Assembly (NCBI GenBank): GCA_940671915.1
Contig: CALNVZ010000429.1
Location: forward strand, 26,686-90,685
Direction of reading: 5' to 3'
DNA length: 64,000 nt
Source of the DNA: Paracentrotus lividus
Lineage: Eukaryota; Echinodermata; Echinoidea; Camarodonta; Echinidae
The notes below the pieces were generated by a model. That model searched no databases. It was not told the origin of the DNA and saw only the letters and a list, made by a program, of their open reading frames with translations. Shown here in pieces: positions 10,142-20,271 of the stretch; position 1 is the stretch's first letter, and each line of letters starts with the position of its first letter. A program made the translations under genes and the position numbers.

Positions 10142-11185
10142 TGTATTTCTTTGTTTTGTCTTTCTGATACCTTCTTTCTATCGTTTTTAATGTATTACTC
10201 TGTGTTGTCTTTCCTACTTTCTTCTATCATTTCCTATGTATTTCTTTGTTTTATCCTTCTTTCCTTTTCTCTCCAATAAATTATTATGTATTTCTTTGTT
10301 TTATCTTTCTTTCTCTTCTCTTCAATCATTTCTTATGTATTTCTTTGTTTCATTCTTCTTTCCTGTTCTCTCCTATACATTTTTATGTATTTCTTTGTTT
10401 ATCCTTCTTTTCTCTTCTCTTCAATCATTTCTATGTATTTTTTGTTTTTATCCTTCTTTCCTATAAATTGTTATGTATTTCTTTGTTTATCCTTCTTTCC
10501 TCTTCTCTCCTATAAATTGTTATGTATTTCGTTGTTTTATCCTTCTTTTCTCTTCTCTCTCCTATAAATCTTAAGTATTTTATGTTTTATCCTTCTTTTC
10601 TCTTCTCTTCAAGCATTTCTTATGTATTCCTCTGTTTTATCCTTCTTTCCTCTTCTCTCCTATAAATGTTTATGTATTCTTTGTTTTATCCTTTTTTCAT
10701 CTTCTCTCCTATAAATTCTTATGTATTCTTTGTTTTGTCCTTCTTTCTTCTTTACTCATATAATTATTATGTATTTCTTTGTTTTATCTTCTTTCTTTCT
10801 TCCTCCTATGAATTCTTATGTATTCTTTGTTTATCTTCTTTCCTCATCTCTCCTATAATGTTTATGTATTTATTTGTTTTATCCTTCTTTCCTCTTCTCT
10901 CCTGTAATTTAATGTATTTCTTTGTTTTATCCTTCTTTCCTCTTCTCTCCTATAATATTTATGCATTTCTTTTGTTTTATCCTTCTTTTTTCTTCTCCTC
11001 AATCATTTCTTATGTATTTCTTTGTTTTATCCTTCTTTCCCCTCTTCATTTCTTATGTATTTTTTTTTTTGTTTTATCCTTCTTTCCTCTCCTCTCCTAT
11101 AAATGTTTCTGTATTTCTTTGTTTTATCCCTCTTTCCTCTTCTCTTCAATCATTTCTTATGTATTTCTTTGTTTTTTCCTTTAAC
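10142..11185 (+). repeat. Minisatellite, ~50 bp pyrimidine-rich unit, about 20 copies
   Basis: The unit is TATGTATTTCTTTGTTTTAT followed by CCTTCTTTCCTCTTCTCTCC and TATAAAT(T)GT or CAATCATTTCT. Length variation of 1-3 bases between units breaks any frame. Long open frames in several phases (the longest at 10666-11184) arise only because the unit lacks stops, so they are not genes. Confidence 0.95.
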
Positions 11186-11196
11186 TTTCATTGCTA

Positions 11197-12183
11197 GGGT
11201 AGATGTAGGGAATACCGGACAGTGGGGAATATCGGACGGTCACCACATGTCCAGCCCTAGCTGCCAACATAAGATCAACTGAGTTGAAATACCGGCATCT
11301 TTTGGTCAGGTGGTCTGTCTGGGAAGGTTGAATGCTGTATTCGACAACAACAAGTGAGAAATCTCCGAGAAAATTACCACAATCTGTCAAGGTAGGAAAA
11401 TTTGCAGCCTGAAAAAATGGCCTGATGTAAAAATTGACATTTTAGAGAATGTGATGGTATAAAAATAGAATTGGGGCATGACCTCTATTTCATGCATTAT
11501 GGACATGTGTGGAGGGTGGGCCAAACGTGTATGAGTGTTTGCACTGTACAAAGCCTGTGTATTGGGGTGGCAGTGTGTTGAAAAGTGTTAGTCAGTCATT
11601 TTTTTGTGTAGGGAATACCGGACACCACATGGACGGTTGTTTGTTTTACTTCCGGGTTGAGTTGCTAAGCATGTAGATCAAATATTAAGTTGCATATATA
11701 ATGTATTATATTTTATTTATTAAATTGTTTGACAATTTTGAAATGTTCTATTACTTTTTATTATTATTGTGATATGTCATGATCTACATGAGATATAAAG
11801 TTATTCTGAGTGTTTTGAAATTGTGTAGTAAAATGCATATAATCTTTTAAAAATGAATAATGTTATAAAATATCAATACAAACATGTTAAGTTGATGGTT
11901 TACAGTCAAATCAGTGCTTCCAGACAGATCTTTATACAAAAAAAGGGTAAAAGCATACTGTCCGGTATTTCCTACACTGTAGGGAATGCCGGACAATTTA
12001 CGATGACGTCATTATTTGCATATAACTGCCTCAACAAATATTTGATTACCTCAATTTTTTTTTGGAAAATAAAGTTGAATGATGTAGCTAAGCAATGAGA
12101 ATCTTTTTCTTTTGTGATTTTATTGTTTTCATGTGCTAATCAAGCAAATGAGCTTAAGTGGCCGGTATTCCCTACATCTACCC
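11197..12183. mobile_element. TA-flanked phrase element 2 (GTAGGGAATACCGGACA type)
   Basis: 987 bp, TA on both sides (11195-11196, 12184-12185). Inverted ends are GGGTAGATGTAGGGAATACC and GGTATTCCCTACATCTACCC. The phrase GTAGGGAATACCGGACA recurs near 11205, 11228 (variant), 11609, 11960 (inverse) and 11981, as well as at the right end. The backbone aligns with the 984 bp element at 18093-19076: ..CTGATGTAAAA.TTGA.., AGAATGTGATGGT, TGACGTCA and CAAATGAGCTTA occur in the same order in both, while the phrases differ. No protein frame. Confidence 0.9.
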
Positions 12184-12400
12184 TATTATAACATTTCTTC
12201 CTTCCATTTGCGATTTATCATTGAAATGTATTTCTTTGATTTTATGTGACAATTTGGACGTAAGCAGTGTCTCAAATTAAAGCTGACAAGTTACCTAATA
12301 TTTTTGTTAAAAAAATCACAAGAATAATCCATGTACTTTTGAAATGACTGACCTTTGAACTTTGGTTACCTTTTTGAAGGAAGACACTGTATCGTTTATG

Positions 12401-12545
12401 CCCACTACGTCCAATGCCATTTCGTCCAATAGCCATGTCGTCCAATGCCAATCGGTCCAAAGTCATTTGGTCCAAAAGCCATTTGGTCCAATACCCCTTT
12501 GGTCCACTGCACATTTGGTCAAATACCCATTTTGTCCAATAACCG
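12401..12545. repeat. GGACCAAATGG array, left (inverse orientation)
   Basis: About eight units reading GTCCAATGCCATTTC, GTCCAATAGCCATGTC, GGTCCAAAAGCCATTTG and so on. The variable triplet-like changes between units (TTT, TGT, AAT) are mirrored unit by unit in the right array near the outer end. Confidence 0.85.
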
Positions 12546-13249
12546 TTATGGTGGGGGCAGGCGCGGATCCAGGAGGCGCTGGGGACCGCACCCCCCACCC
12601 CCGTAATAAAAAATAAATTAATAAATAAATTAATAAATAAAAGGGGGAAATACGAAGAAACCGACGACCGAGCCGATTAATATGAACCTTATCCCTATGG
12701 CCCATACAAATTTAATGCCTACACCCGCCCCCCCCCCCCCCCATTTTTTTTTGCAACGCGCCGTGCCAGAGTGACAAGAAAAGAAAAAAAGGTGTACTTC
12801 ATGACTTTATTGATATGGAATATATTCATATTCATTTAATATTCTAAATGAGCTGTCTTTTGGTTTTTTTTAAGTAAATGTTTATTGCTCTCCCTCTCTC
12901 TCTCTCCCTCTCTCTTGCACAATGCGTCAGTTAATTACGACATTGAATTATTAGCATTTATTTTTAAAAATGTGTAGTCCATGAAATTGTAACCCTTTTG
13001 CTGTCGTTTGTTTTGTTTTTGATTTTTAAACAATTGAATGGCATGCAAGAAATAATTGTTTTAACACAAAAATGTAATTCAATTTTCAATTTTGAGATCT
13101 GAGGAGAAAATGATTGTATTTTGTATATCTGATATGAGGAAAGTCGGCAGTGTTCACAAAAGGGGTGAATAATGTGGGGTTGGTGTATGAGATGCAAGAG
13201 CCGAGGGTAAGGCATGAACACCTGTTATTGCCTGCAAAGATTATACACA

Positions 13250-13450
13250 TTGGACCAAATGGGTATTTGACCCAATGGGCATTGGACCAAATGGCAATTG
13301 GACCAAGTGGCTATTGGACCAAATGCAAATTAGACCAACTGGCAATTCGACCAAGTGGCTATTGGACCATATGGCTTTTTGACCAAATGGCATTGGACCG
13401 ATTGGCATTAGGCGACATGGCTATTGGACGAAATAGCATCGGATGTAGTG
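13250..13450. repeat. GGACCAAATGG array, right
   Basis: About eleven units of ATTGGACCAAATGGC-type sequence. Outer units mirror the left array; inner units are more homogeneous, as expected if arrays expand from the inside. Confidence 0.85.
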
Positions 13451-13839
13451 GCGGGGTATACCCACTGTATAGGTTCAAAAAAGGTCATTTAGGGTCAAAT
13501 TTGTGGCCGAAATAGAATAAAAATGGTTAAAGCAGCTTTATTCGTGTTGTACTGTTAACCACTTTACTGTTGCATGGTGCTCATTGCACAATACGGGTAC
13601 TTATTTATTTATTCATTGAAAAATTGTATTCAGGATAAAAATACATGATCAGCCAGAAGCTGTTTCATGATTGGGACCTGATTGGGACATATACATAATA
13701 ACGAAATGCAAAACGAGTAAATCATACGCGATAAAATTAATAATACAACAACATAAGCAATAATAATTTAATTATTAAAAGGTAAATTTGTATATTAAAA
13801 GAGAGGGGGAGATAGAAAGAGAAAGTGATAGAGAAGACA

Positions 13840-13852
13840 GAGAGAGAGAGAG

Positions 13853-13887
<35 letters not shown>
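13840..13887 (+). repeat. GA-rich microsatellite
   Basis: A run of AG dinucleotides with a few interruptions, immediately left of the TA-flanked element that starts at 13911. Confidence 0.9.
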
Positions 13888-13890
<3 letters not shown>

Positions 13891-14340
13891 AAGAAATTAA
13901 TGGAAAATTAGGGGAGACCGGGGACAATTTTAACAGAGGCTTCCATTCCTAGCAGAAACACGCTAAGCGTAAACAGTTTTAACGGTTATTTGAATCTTTT
14001 ACAGCAAAAAAAAAATAAATAAATAAATAAATAAAAAATTATTGAGCAGGAAAATAATATCACACACTACCCAATGTTTTTCTTCTGGACAAATATGTGG
14101 TTGAGCTATGGCTGTCATTTTCATTTATTTAGAAATGATATTTTTAGGCCTGTATTTTGCTCAAATTTCACCGATGAATACCTGAGCTAAGATAGAAAAA
14201 CAAATCTCTCTAAATATGGTCGCTCACCTCAGGGGCAAAAGTAACAATAGGGTTACCTAAAGAACGTTTGCCCGTACCTAGCCCCTGGACAAAGCAGCGC
14301 GCTACCATAGCCCGCACAGAGAACATACACTGTTGCAAAG

Positions 14341-14515
14341 GGGTCTTCCCACGGGTCCTCGATCCCGCGAGTCCGAGTATTTTCCCACGAGTCCTCGATC
14401 CCTCGAGTCCTCGGGCCCACGAGGCCGAGTATTTTTCCCAAGAGTCCTCGGTCCCACGAGTACTCGGTCCCACGGTTCCTCGGTCCCACGAGTCATCGGT
14501 GCCACGAGGCCGAGT
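14341..14515 (+). repeat. CCCACGAGTCCTCGGT minisatellite
   Basis: About ten 16 bp units with variants CCCGCGAGTCC and CCCACGAGGCCGAGTATTTT. The longer unit carrying CCGAGTATTTT recurs three times, a higher-order pattern also seen at 52771-52980. Confidence 0.9.
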
Positions 14516-14629
14516 ATTTTATTATGATTTATACTTGAGTAGCACCATGCTACTCTGAGGGGGCCCACGGGGCAGTAGCCCAGGATGGGGGAAAAGGGGA
14601 GCCGCAAAGGATGAAAGGAAATAGAAGAG

Positions 14630-14744
14630 AGAGAGAGAGAGAGAGAGAAAAGGAATGAAAGGAGAGAAAGAGGAAAAAAGTGGGCGGGGTAAGAAGACAA
14701 AGAGGAAAAAGGGCAAAAGACAAAAGACAACTAAAAAAAATCAA

Positions 14745-14803
<59 letters not shown>

Positions 14804-14880
14804 AGGGAATAAAGAAGAGCCGGAGAGAGAGAGAGAGAGAAAAAGGGAATAATAATAATAATAATAATAATACAAAAATG
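14630..14880 (+). repeat. Low-complexity block: GA runs, poly-A and AAT repeats
   Basis: GA repeats near 14630-14650 and 14823-14840, a 56-base A run at 14746-14801, and an AAT/ATA run at 14849-14872. The open frames here are compositional. Confidence 0.9.
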
Positions 14881-15124
14881 AATTAGGTGCCTGAGCCCGA
14901 TTTCGTCTCCTCAAAATTAAAATAACATGCGAACAGAAAGCTTTGAGGCTAAATGAACAGAATCTTGCCACATAAGAATCATAATAAATACTCAATTGAA
15001 GAGTAGTTTGCAAAAATGTTATTTACAAACCATTACAAATCATGTGCAGGTGTCAGTTTTGCGAAAAATATTGCAAAGTGCCCCAACTAACAACCCCTAT
15101 TTTTTTTTTTTTAAATTGAGGTAT

Positions 15125-15383
15125 TGTAGTGGAAAAAGTACTTAAGTCTACCATTGTAGCGGAAGAATTATTTAAGTCCAAGATATGGTTTATTGATTAT
15201 CGGAAATTGATAAGCACGAAATTACTAAAATTTGGCATATATTATTCTTTTGTGGCAACAATCAACTCCACCAAGTTTGAATTTGAAATTTCAAAAAATG
15301 TGAGTTGAGGAGTATTATGAAATATTCAAACGCTTGTATCTCAGAACTAGTATTATGTGACTTAAGTAGTTCTTCCACTGCAC
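15125..15383. mobile_element. Small inverted-end element, ~260 bp
   Basis: The left end TTGTAGTGGAAAAAGTACTTAAGTC pairs with the right end ACTTAAGTAGTTCTTCCACTG. The left motif is repeated at 15154 (TGTAGCGGAAGAATTATTTA), so this too is a phrase-type terminus. Target duplication not identified. Confidence 0.55.
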
Positions 15384-15399
15384 TCTTCAATTGTTAACG

Positions 15400-16300
15400 A
15401 AGGTTAACAAAAAACATGTTGGACCCGAAGGGAATGGAATTGGGAGGGGGGGGGAGTTATTCTGCAAAATATAGCGATAACTTCATACATCTCTAGTAGA
15501 TAAAAGTAATTTAAGCCGATTTATTGTATTGTAAAGATTTGTCCACTCTGCAAATATTGTTATATTAAAAATGCAATTATAAGTATAAATACAATTAAAA
15601 TAAAATGTACGATTAATAGACTAATAGAAATAGAGCTCTATGAAGAAAAAATGATTAATAATAATTTCCCTGGAAATATTAAAATAAGTATACGCCTAAA
15701 TATACATACAAATATAATAAAAAGCAAATAGTCGAGACTATGCATTTACGCCAAGTTCTTTATTCATTTCTTCTCCAATTTTTTTTCAGAACCTGCGTCT
15801 TTGTTACAATAATTATATTCCTGACGAAGACGCAGGTGCGTCGAAAATTTGACATGAAATGAATATAGAAATCGGCGTAAATGCATTATCCCGCCTATTT
15901 GTTTTTTGTTTGATTTTGTTTTTTTTATGACTGCCAATAGATGAGACTCTATGTTGTTTAAAATATAATGAATAATATAAATAATTAATTTGGATTTTAA
16001 TGATAATGATAATAATAATCAACAAATAAATAAATAAAAATAATAACAATAACAAGCGCGAGCGAAAATTGTTAGAGTTCCATGGAAGAAAAATTAGTGT
16101 GGAAAGCCCATTTCAGCTTTAAAAAGAAAAAAATAATAATAAAAAACATAATCATCACCCGCGAAAGTATTACGATCTCTTAACTTCGATATTAGATTTG
16201 AATGTAAATCATTTCATAAGGATGTAATTAGGATTTCTCAAGGATGTAAATCTTAATTTTTCATGTAAAACCAAAGAACTACATTGTTTAAAAATATATA
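15400..16300. other. AT-rich interior, no gene recognised
   Basis: A short hairpin (CCTGCGTCTTTG.. with ..GAAGACGCAGG, 15793-15835) lies in otherwise featureless AT-rich DNA. Short frames only. Confidence 0.4.
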
Positions 16301-16302
16301 TA

Positions 16303-16720
16303 TTTCGCGGAGATGGATTTGAGACGGAATTAGGACTACTTTTAAATATGTTAGACTAGTTGTGAGACGGTTTTAAAACTTGTCACGGAGACGTCTCCAA
16401 TACCCCTTTCCGTTGCGGAGAAGCCTCCTACATATTTATTTTGTTATTCATTTATTTATTTATTTATTTATTTATTATTATTTTTTTTTATCGCGGCGAC
16501 GTCTCTGAGACGCAGTGGCGGATTCGGGTGAGGGTGCGCAGGGGACGCGCCCCCTGTAATTTGAAAACCGCTTATGACCGTACATGTTAAAAACAGAAAA
16601 TTTGGGTGGCACCCCCCCCCCCTCCCCCTCATCTTGTAATCCTGGACCCGTCACTACTGAGAAGGATTAGGGACTACTTTAGACGTAGTCCCAAATCAGT
16701 CTCAAACCGTCTCCGCAAAA
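16303..16720. mobile_element. Element with GCGGAGACGGTTTGAGAC ends
   Basis: The left end TTTCGCGGAGATGGATTTGA and the inverse right end TTTTGCGGAGACGGTTTGA both continue to GGACTAC.TTTA. The GAGACG word is repeated internally (GAGACGGTTTTAAAAC, GGAGACGTCTCC, GACGTCTCTGAGACG). It is interrupted by the MITE at 16513-16656, without which it is about 270 bp. Confidence 0.65.
16513..16656. mobile_element. hAT-type MITE (CAGTGGCGGAT ends)
   Basis: Ends CAGTGGCGGATTCGGG and (inverse) TAGTGACGGGTCCAGG, flanked by near-identical 8-mers CTGAGACG and CTGAGAAG. An 8 bp duplication plus CAGTGGCGGAT-like tips is a pattern found in non-autonomous hAT elements of many animals. Non-coding, with a C-rich internal run. 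Confidence 0.75.
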
Positions 16721-17298
16721 TGAGATGCCACCATTATTCGCCATGCTAGTGCCCATGGCATTAACCACATACACTTTTCAAAATGTTTCATCGATGTTGA
16801 AAAACATCCTGATAGGAGAAAATATGATATGAACAAAAAAATCGTCCTCGTGGGACCGAGGACTCGTGGACCCTCCCCGTTGCAATAACTCCGTGCCTTG
16901 CATTTAGCAAGTTGAAAATATAATGTAACTTGGTTCAAGCATTTTAATGTTTTATTATAAGAAGCTAATGTGGATAATGCTGTTTAAATCTTTGATCTGT
17001 CATGTGCATACCCTTGATAATTAAAAACAAAATGTTACAATTTCATGTGGGACAATTGCCCCATACGTGTGTTACAATTGCCCCGGGTTCTGGGGGCAAT
17101 TGTAACACTCAACCCCTTGTTTTTAAATGATAATGGCTTCAAAATAAATAGTTTTACTTAACCCAAACCAATTCATATCTCGAGCTAATATATCAAAATT
17201 TCGTTTTACTTAATTTTAAGCAAGTATTTACCTATAATAAAGTTGATAAGTCAAATTTGGAAAAAAAAAGGGTTACAATTGTCCCCTTGTCTCCCCTA

Positions 17299-18090
17299 CA
17301 CTTTATATGAAAGGGATTTACACAATTGTTTAACATGCTCTTCCCACGTTAAGTGACAATCAATGTTAACATATAGGTATCTGGCTGAGTTATCCTGTTT
17401 AAGTTTGGTTCCATTCATAAATACATTCAGATCAATTTAGTTAGAATTAAATCGTGAGGTAACCATCATAACATTAGTTGTATCAGTATTAACTTTTAGT
17501 CTATTATTATTTTACCACTTTGCAATATCGTTTATACAAATTTGTAATTTTGATTCCACATCCTTTACATGTTTACCTATTACATAAATAGCGAAACCAT
17601 CTGCAAATATGGTGCATGAAGCTGCGGCATTTACATTTTGTATAATATTATAGATAAAAAGGATGAAGAGGGTGGGGCCAAGGACCCCGCCATTAGGAAT
17701 TTCAGTTTTCACATCACCCAATTTTGATGATTGACCATTAGAGACTAACAGCCTGCTTTCTTTCATTTAGATAACTATGGAACCATTTTTATTCGATACC
17801 TTGAACACCATGATACTTTAAAATTTGAAAGCAGTAGTTCTTGTGAAATAACGTGACAGCATTTCGAAATGTGAAAAAAAAAAAAAAAACAAAAAACAGC
17901 TACTACTTAAATGATTATCTAAAGCCTCAAATTCAAGCCAGTCATCTATTATTCTGTGTAAGCAAGTAACAGTAGAATGATTTTTTTTTTTCAAGAAAGC
18001 CGACTGCTCCATTGTGATAAAATCCTGGTAGAGGAAATAAGAGGTAATTTGTTTGAGAACTAACTTTTCCATAATTTTACGTACATGGGA
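17299..18090 (-). pseudogene. LINE reverse transcriptase fragment, palm region
   Basis: Minus-strand reading with recognisable reverse transcriptase blocks in order: IMEKLVLKQITSYFLYQ, then EQSAFLKKKNHSTVTCLHRI, a broken stretch, then GGVLGPTLFILFIYN (family form GVPQGSVLGPLLF) and ASCTIFADGFAIYV. The last is the FADD active-site block with the second aspartate replaced by G. It ends SLSYK at 17299, next to a phrase-element insertion. Several frameshifts separate the blocks. CR1/L2/Jockey-like by motif style. It continues upstream at 19079-19507. Confidence 0.8.
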
Positions 18091-18092
18091 TA

Positions 18093-19076
18093 GGGTACAT
18101 GCAGGTAATATGGACCAGCAGGTAATATGGGACACCTGAAGCAAATCATGTCGTGACCGTCGACCGGTGACCGGTGACCGGTGTGAGCACCATAATGTTG
18201 TTCATATTAACTGTATACGTAAATATATCGTCGTGAGAGCATCTAATGCCGAAATTTCTCTGAGAAAATTGCTGAAAACCAAAAAGGTAGGTAAAACTTA
18301 CGGCATTTTTTTACCCTGATGTAAAATTTGATATTTCACAGAATGTGATGGTGAAAGAGTGTTTGAGGGGGTAACCTCAATTGTTTTGTATATTTAGTAA
18401 GCTTATAGTTTCATTTTGATCATACTAGCGTGTACAGGTCAATTTGTTTTAGTGAAGGGGTGCAATGTTGCATTAAATGCTTGCCTGACACAGCAACATT
18501 AGTGCAGGTAATATGGGACATCCAAAATGGCGGAAATGATTCTGGTACTTAGTATTGGGATGAGGCATCAATCTCTTTGCTACGATTTTTTAGGGTATAT
18601 TCACAGTATATAATTAATATAAATAACTTATTGTAGGCCTATATTGACTTGTATAATGAAAATAATATTAAAATAATATTTAAAAAAGAAATAATTTACA
18701 TATCACATAACAATGAAATATATAGTCAAAGGTTTTACTGAAGGGTCTTATAATTTCAAATTATATCTTAAAGTTAATGATTTTCAACATTTTAAGCAAA
18801 TTCCAGACATGGTAGAGTAATTGTAGTTTTTAAAACGTACATTAAATACATGTTCCCATATTACCTGCACATGCAGGTAATATGGGCACTTTGATAATGA
18901 CGTCAACATTTGAATATTGCAGACAGGGGGGTTGGTGATAATTGTTTTTCTTCACAATAAAAGTTAGAGCAGTAGTCATTGATTCATATAAACAAAGATT
19001 AGACTGTGTGTCATTTCGTAATTTTATGCAAATTAGGCAAATGAGCTTAGGGGGCCCATATTACCTGCATGTACCC
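18093..19076. mobile_element. TA-flanked phrase element 4 (GCAGGTAATATGGGACA type)
   Basis: 984 bp inserted in the LINE fragment, TA on both sides (18091-18092, 19077-19078). The inverted ends are GGGTACATGCAGGTAATATGG. The phrase GCAGGTAATATGGGACA recurs at 18119, 18504, 18862 (inverse part) and 18871, and at both ends. The backbone matches 11197-12183 in order and length, with a different phrase. Removing it restores reverse-transcriptase continuity between SNYRPISV-like coding at about 19079-19090 and the IMEKLV block. Confidence 0.9.
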
Positions 19077-19078
19077 TA

Positions 19079-19507
19079 CGACAGAAATTGGTCGATAGTT
19101 AGAAAAATCTTCTTTATAGCCTTTTCCTTTGTAAATTGGAGGAACACGTGCAATTTTCCAGTCATTAGATACAAACCCTCTTTCCATTGAGTAACCGAAA
19201 ATATTTGTTAGGTTCTTGTATAGACACGGTGCAGCAATATTCAGTAACTTACTATCAACATCTAATACATCTAAATTGCTACTTGCAGTTCATTTAATAA
19301 TTTTATTACATCATCTTCAGAAATTTAAAATATCCTGGCCAATATTGATAAAGAATGCATTAAGTTCATTAGCACTGATATCATTGTCAACACTATTCTG
19401 ATACTTTGATTTTCCAGTAACTCGATGCAATTCATTTAAAAGCTTTTTCGGATTATTTCTAAACTAAACAGAAACCCTTGTAAAGTAATCCACCTTTGAC
19501 TTACTTA
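19079..19507 (-). pseudogene. LINE reverse transcriptase fragment, N-terminal part
   Basis: The minus-strand reading gives RNNPKKLLNELHRVTGKS, then ISANELNAFFINIGQDIL, then a degraded WKIARVPPIYKGKGYKEDF followed by NYRPIS. This is the usual lead-in to non-LTR reverse transcriptase, directly upstream of the blocks at 17299-18090. It is cut at 19508 by the insertion of unit A; nothing clearly continuous was found beyond 35824. Confidence 0.8.
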
Positions 19508-19844
19508 TAGGTGAGCGGCAAGAGGCCAAATTTTGAGACTTTAATGCACCCGACTGGATTAAAGCAACAATATACCTTATTTCAAAGGAGATTTTCTGAA
19601 TTTTTCGAAAATGAGCATAAAAATTGCCGCATCTTGTAGCATCACCATGAAAATTAGCTTTGAATAGACCACGCCCATTTTTATGACAAAAATCATGAAA
19701 ATTAAAGTATGGGTCATTCACTTGGCCGTTTAAGAGTTTTGGGCATTTTTTGGGCTTGCCCTATGTTGAAACTAATATAGATATAACTAAAATCTCCTCA
19801 ATTACAATTCTATAAAAAATTTAAGTAAATTTAAAATCAATTTT

Positions 19845-19857
19845 GTTGCCTAGCAAC
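19845..19857. promoter_or_regulatory. X-box-like RFX site
   Basis: GTTGCCTAGCAAC fits the RFX consensus GTNRCC, spacer of 0-3, RGYAAC (spacer T). It is one of several in the same repeat. Binding in vivo is not implied by sequence alone. Confidence 0.6.
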
Positions 19858-20258
19858 CGATTTTTGCATAGCAACCGTTGACCCGCGTGCACAAATGTCG
19901 AAATTTCCTATTGTAAATGCAATTTCTTTGTTTTTAAAGTAATAAAATCAAAATAATTTAGTTTTAATGCTGAAAATATAATGATATGGATTGTAGAGGG
20001 AAGACACAAAAGAAAAAAATCCATATAAACAATGAATTGTAACGTAAATTATTGTCAACCAAACCCTGGTCATCATCAAAATATGTCAAATCTACGGTAA
20101 ATCTGTATATATTCACTTGTATTCATCTCTTTTCTGTATACACAGGGTTAAAAGGGTGCAAAATGAAGGTATATATTCAAAGGAACAAACCATGAAAACC
20201 CTTTACCTTAGAAAATACTCTAAATATTACATTTCTAAGCATCGATGGTGAACATTAT

Positions 20259-20271
20259 GTTGCCTAGCAAC
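20259..20271. promoter_or_regulatory. X-box-like RFX site
   Basis: A second perfect GTTGCCTAGCAAC. One-mismatch relatives follow at 20424-20436 (GTTTCCTAGCAAC) and 20588-20600 (ATTGCCTAGCAAC), with half-sites ACCTAGCAACC between them. Confidence 0.6.

Larger units (their letters stand above)
12385..13470. mobile_element. Element with inverted GGACCAAATGG minisatellites
   Basis: The left array (about 12401-12540) and right array (about 13250-13450) are inverse copies of an 18-19 bp unit of the type ATTGGACCAAATGGC. The first four units from each end match in order (ACTACGTCCAATGCCATTTC versus its inverse at 13450). The ends are near 12385 and 13470 but are not fixed, as no target duplication was seen. 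The middle contains a GC-rich GCGCGGATCCAGGAGGCGCT patch of another small element and AT-rich DNA. Confidence 0.7.
14339..16878. mobile_element. Element with CCCACGAGTCCTCGGT arrays at both ends
   Basis: GTTGCAA flanks both sides (14332-14338, 16879-16885), consistent with a 7 or 8 bp duplication. The ends are AGGGGTCTTCCCACG and CGTGGACCCTCCCC. A long array sits inside the left end (14341-14515) and a two-unit inverse array inside the right end (16838-16870). The segment 16720-16840 is the inverse of 52980-53100, which flanks the second array of this type, so this flank is probably part of the element. The interior contains poly-A, a small inverted-end element (15125-15383), and 16303-16720. 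A hAT-type origin would fit the duplication length but is not shown. Confidence 0.7.
13911..17296. mobile_element. TA-flanked phrase element 3 (GGGGCAATTGTAACA type), with nested insertions
   Basis: Ends GGGGAGACCGGGGACAATT and (reverse complement of the right end) GGGGAGACAAGGGGACAATTG, flanked by TA (13909-13910, 17297-17298). The phrase appears near 14233 (GGGGCAAAAGTAACA), 17049, 17072, 17092 (GGGGGCAATTGTAACA) and in the right end. The element carries a 2.5 kb insertion (14339-16878), so its own length is about 850 bp, close to element 1 (831 bp), whose first 12 end bases it shares. No transposase. Confidence 0.85.

Noticed and set aside
10666..11184. 172-codon frame rich in F, S, Y and L resembling a membrane protein
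   Set aside because: It is a product of the pyrimidine-rich minisatellite, with parallel frames in other phases.
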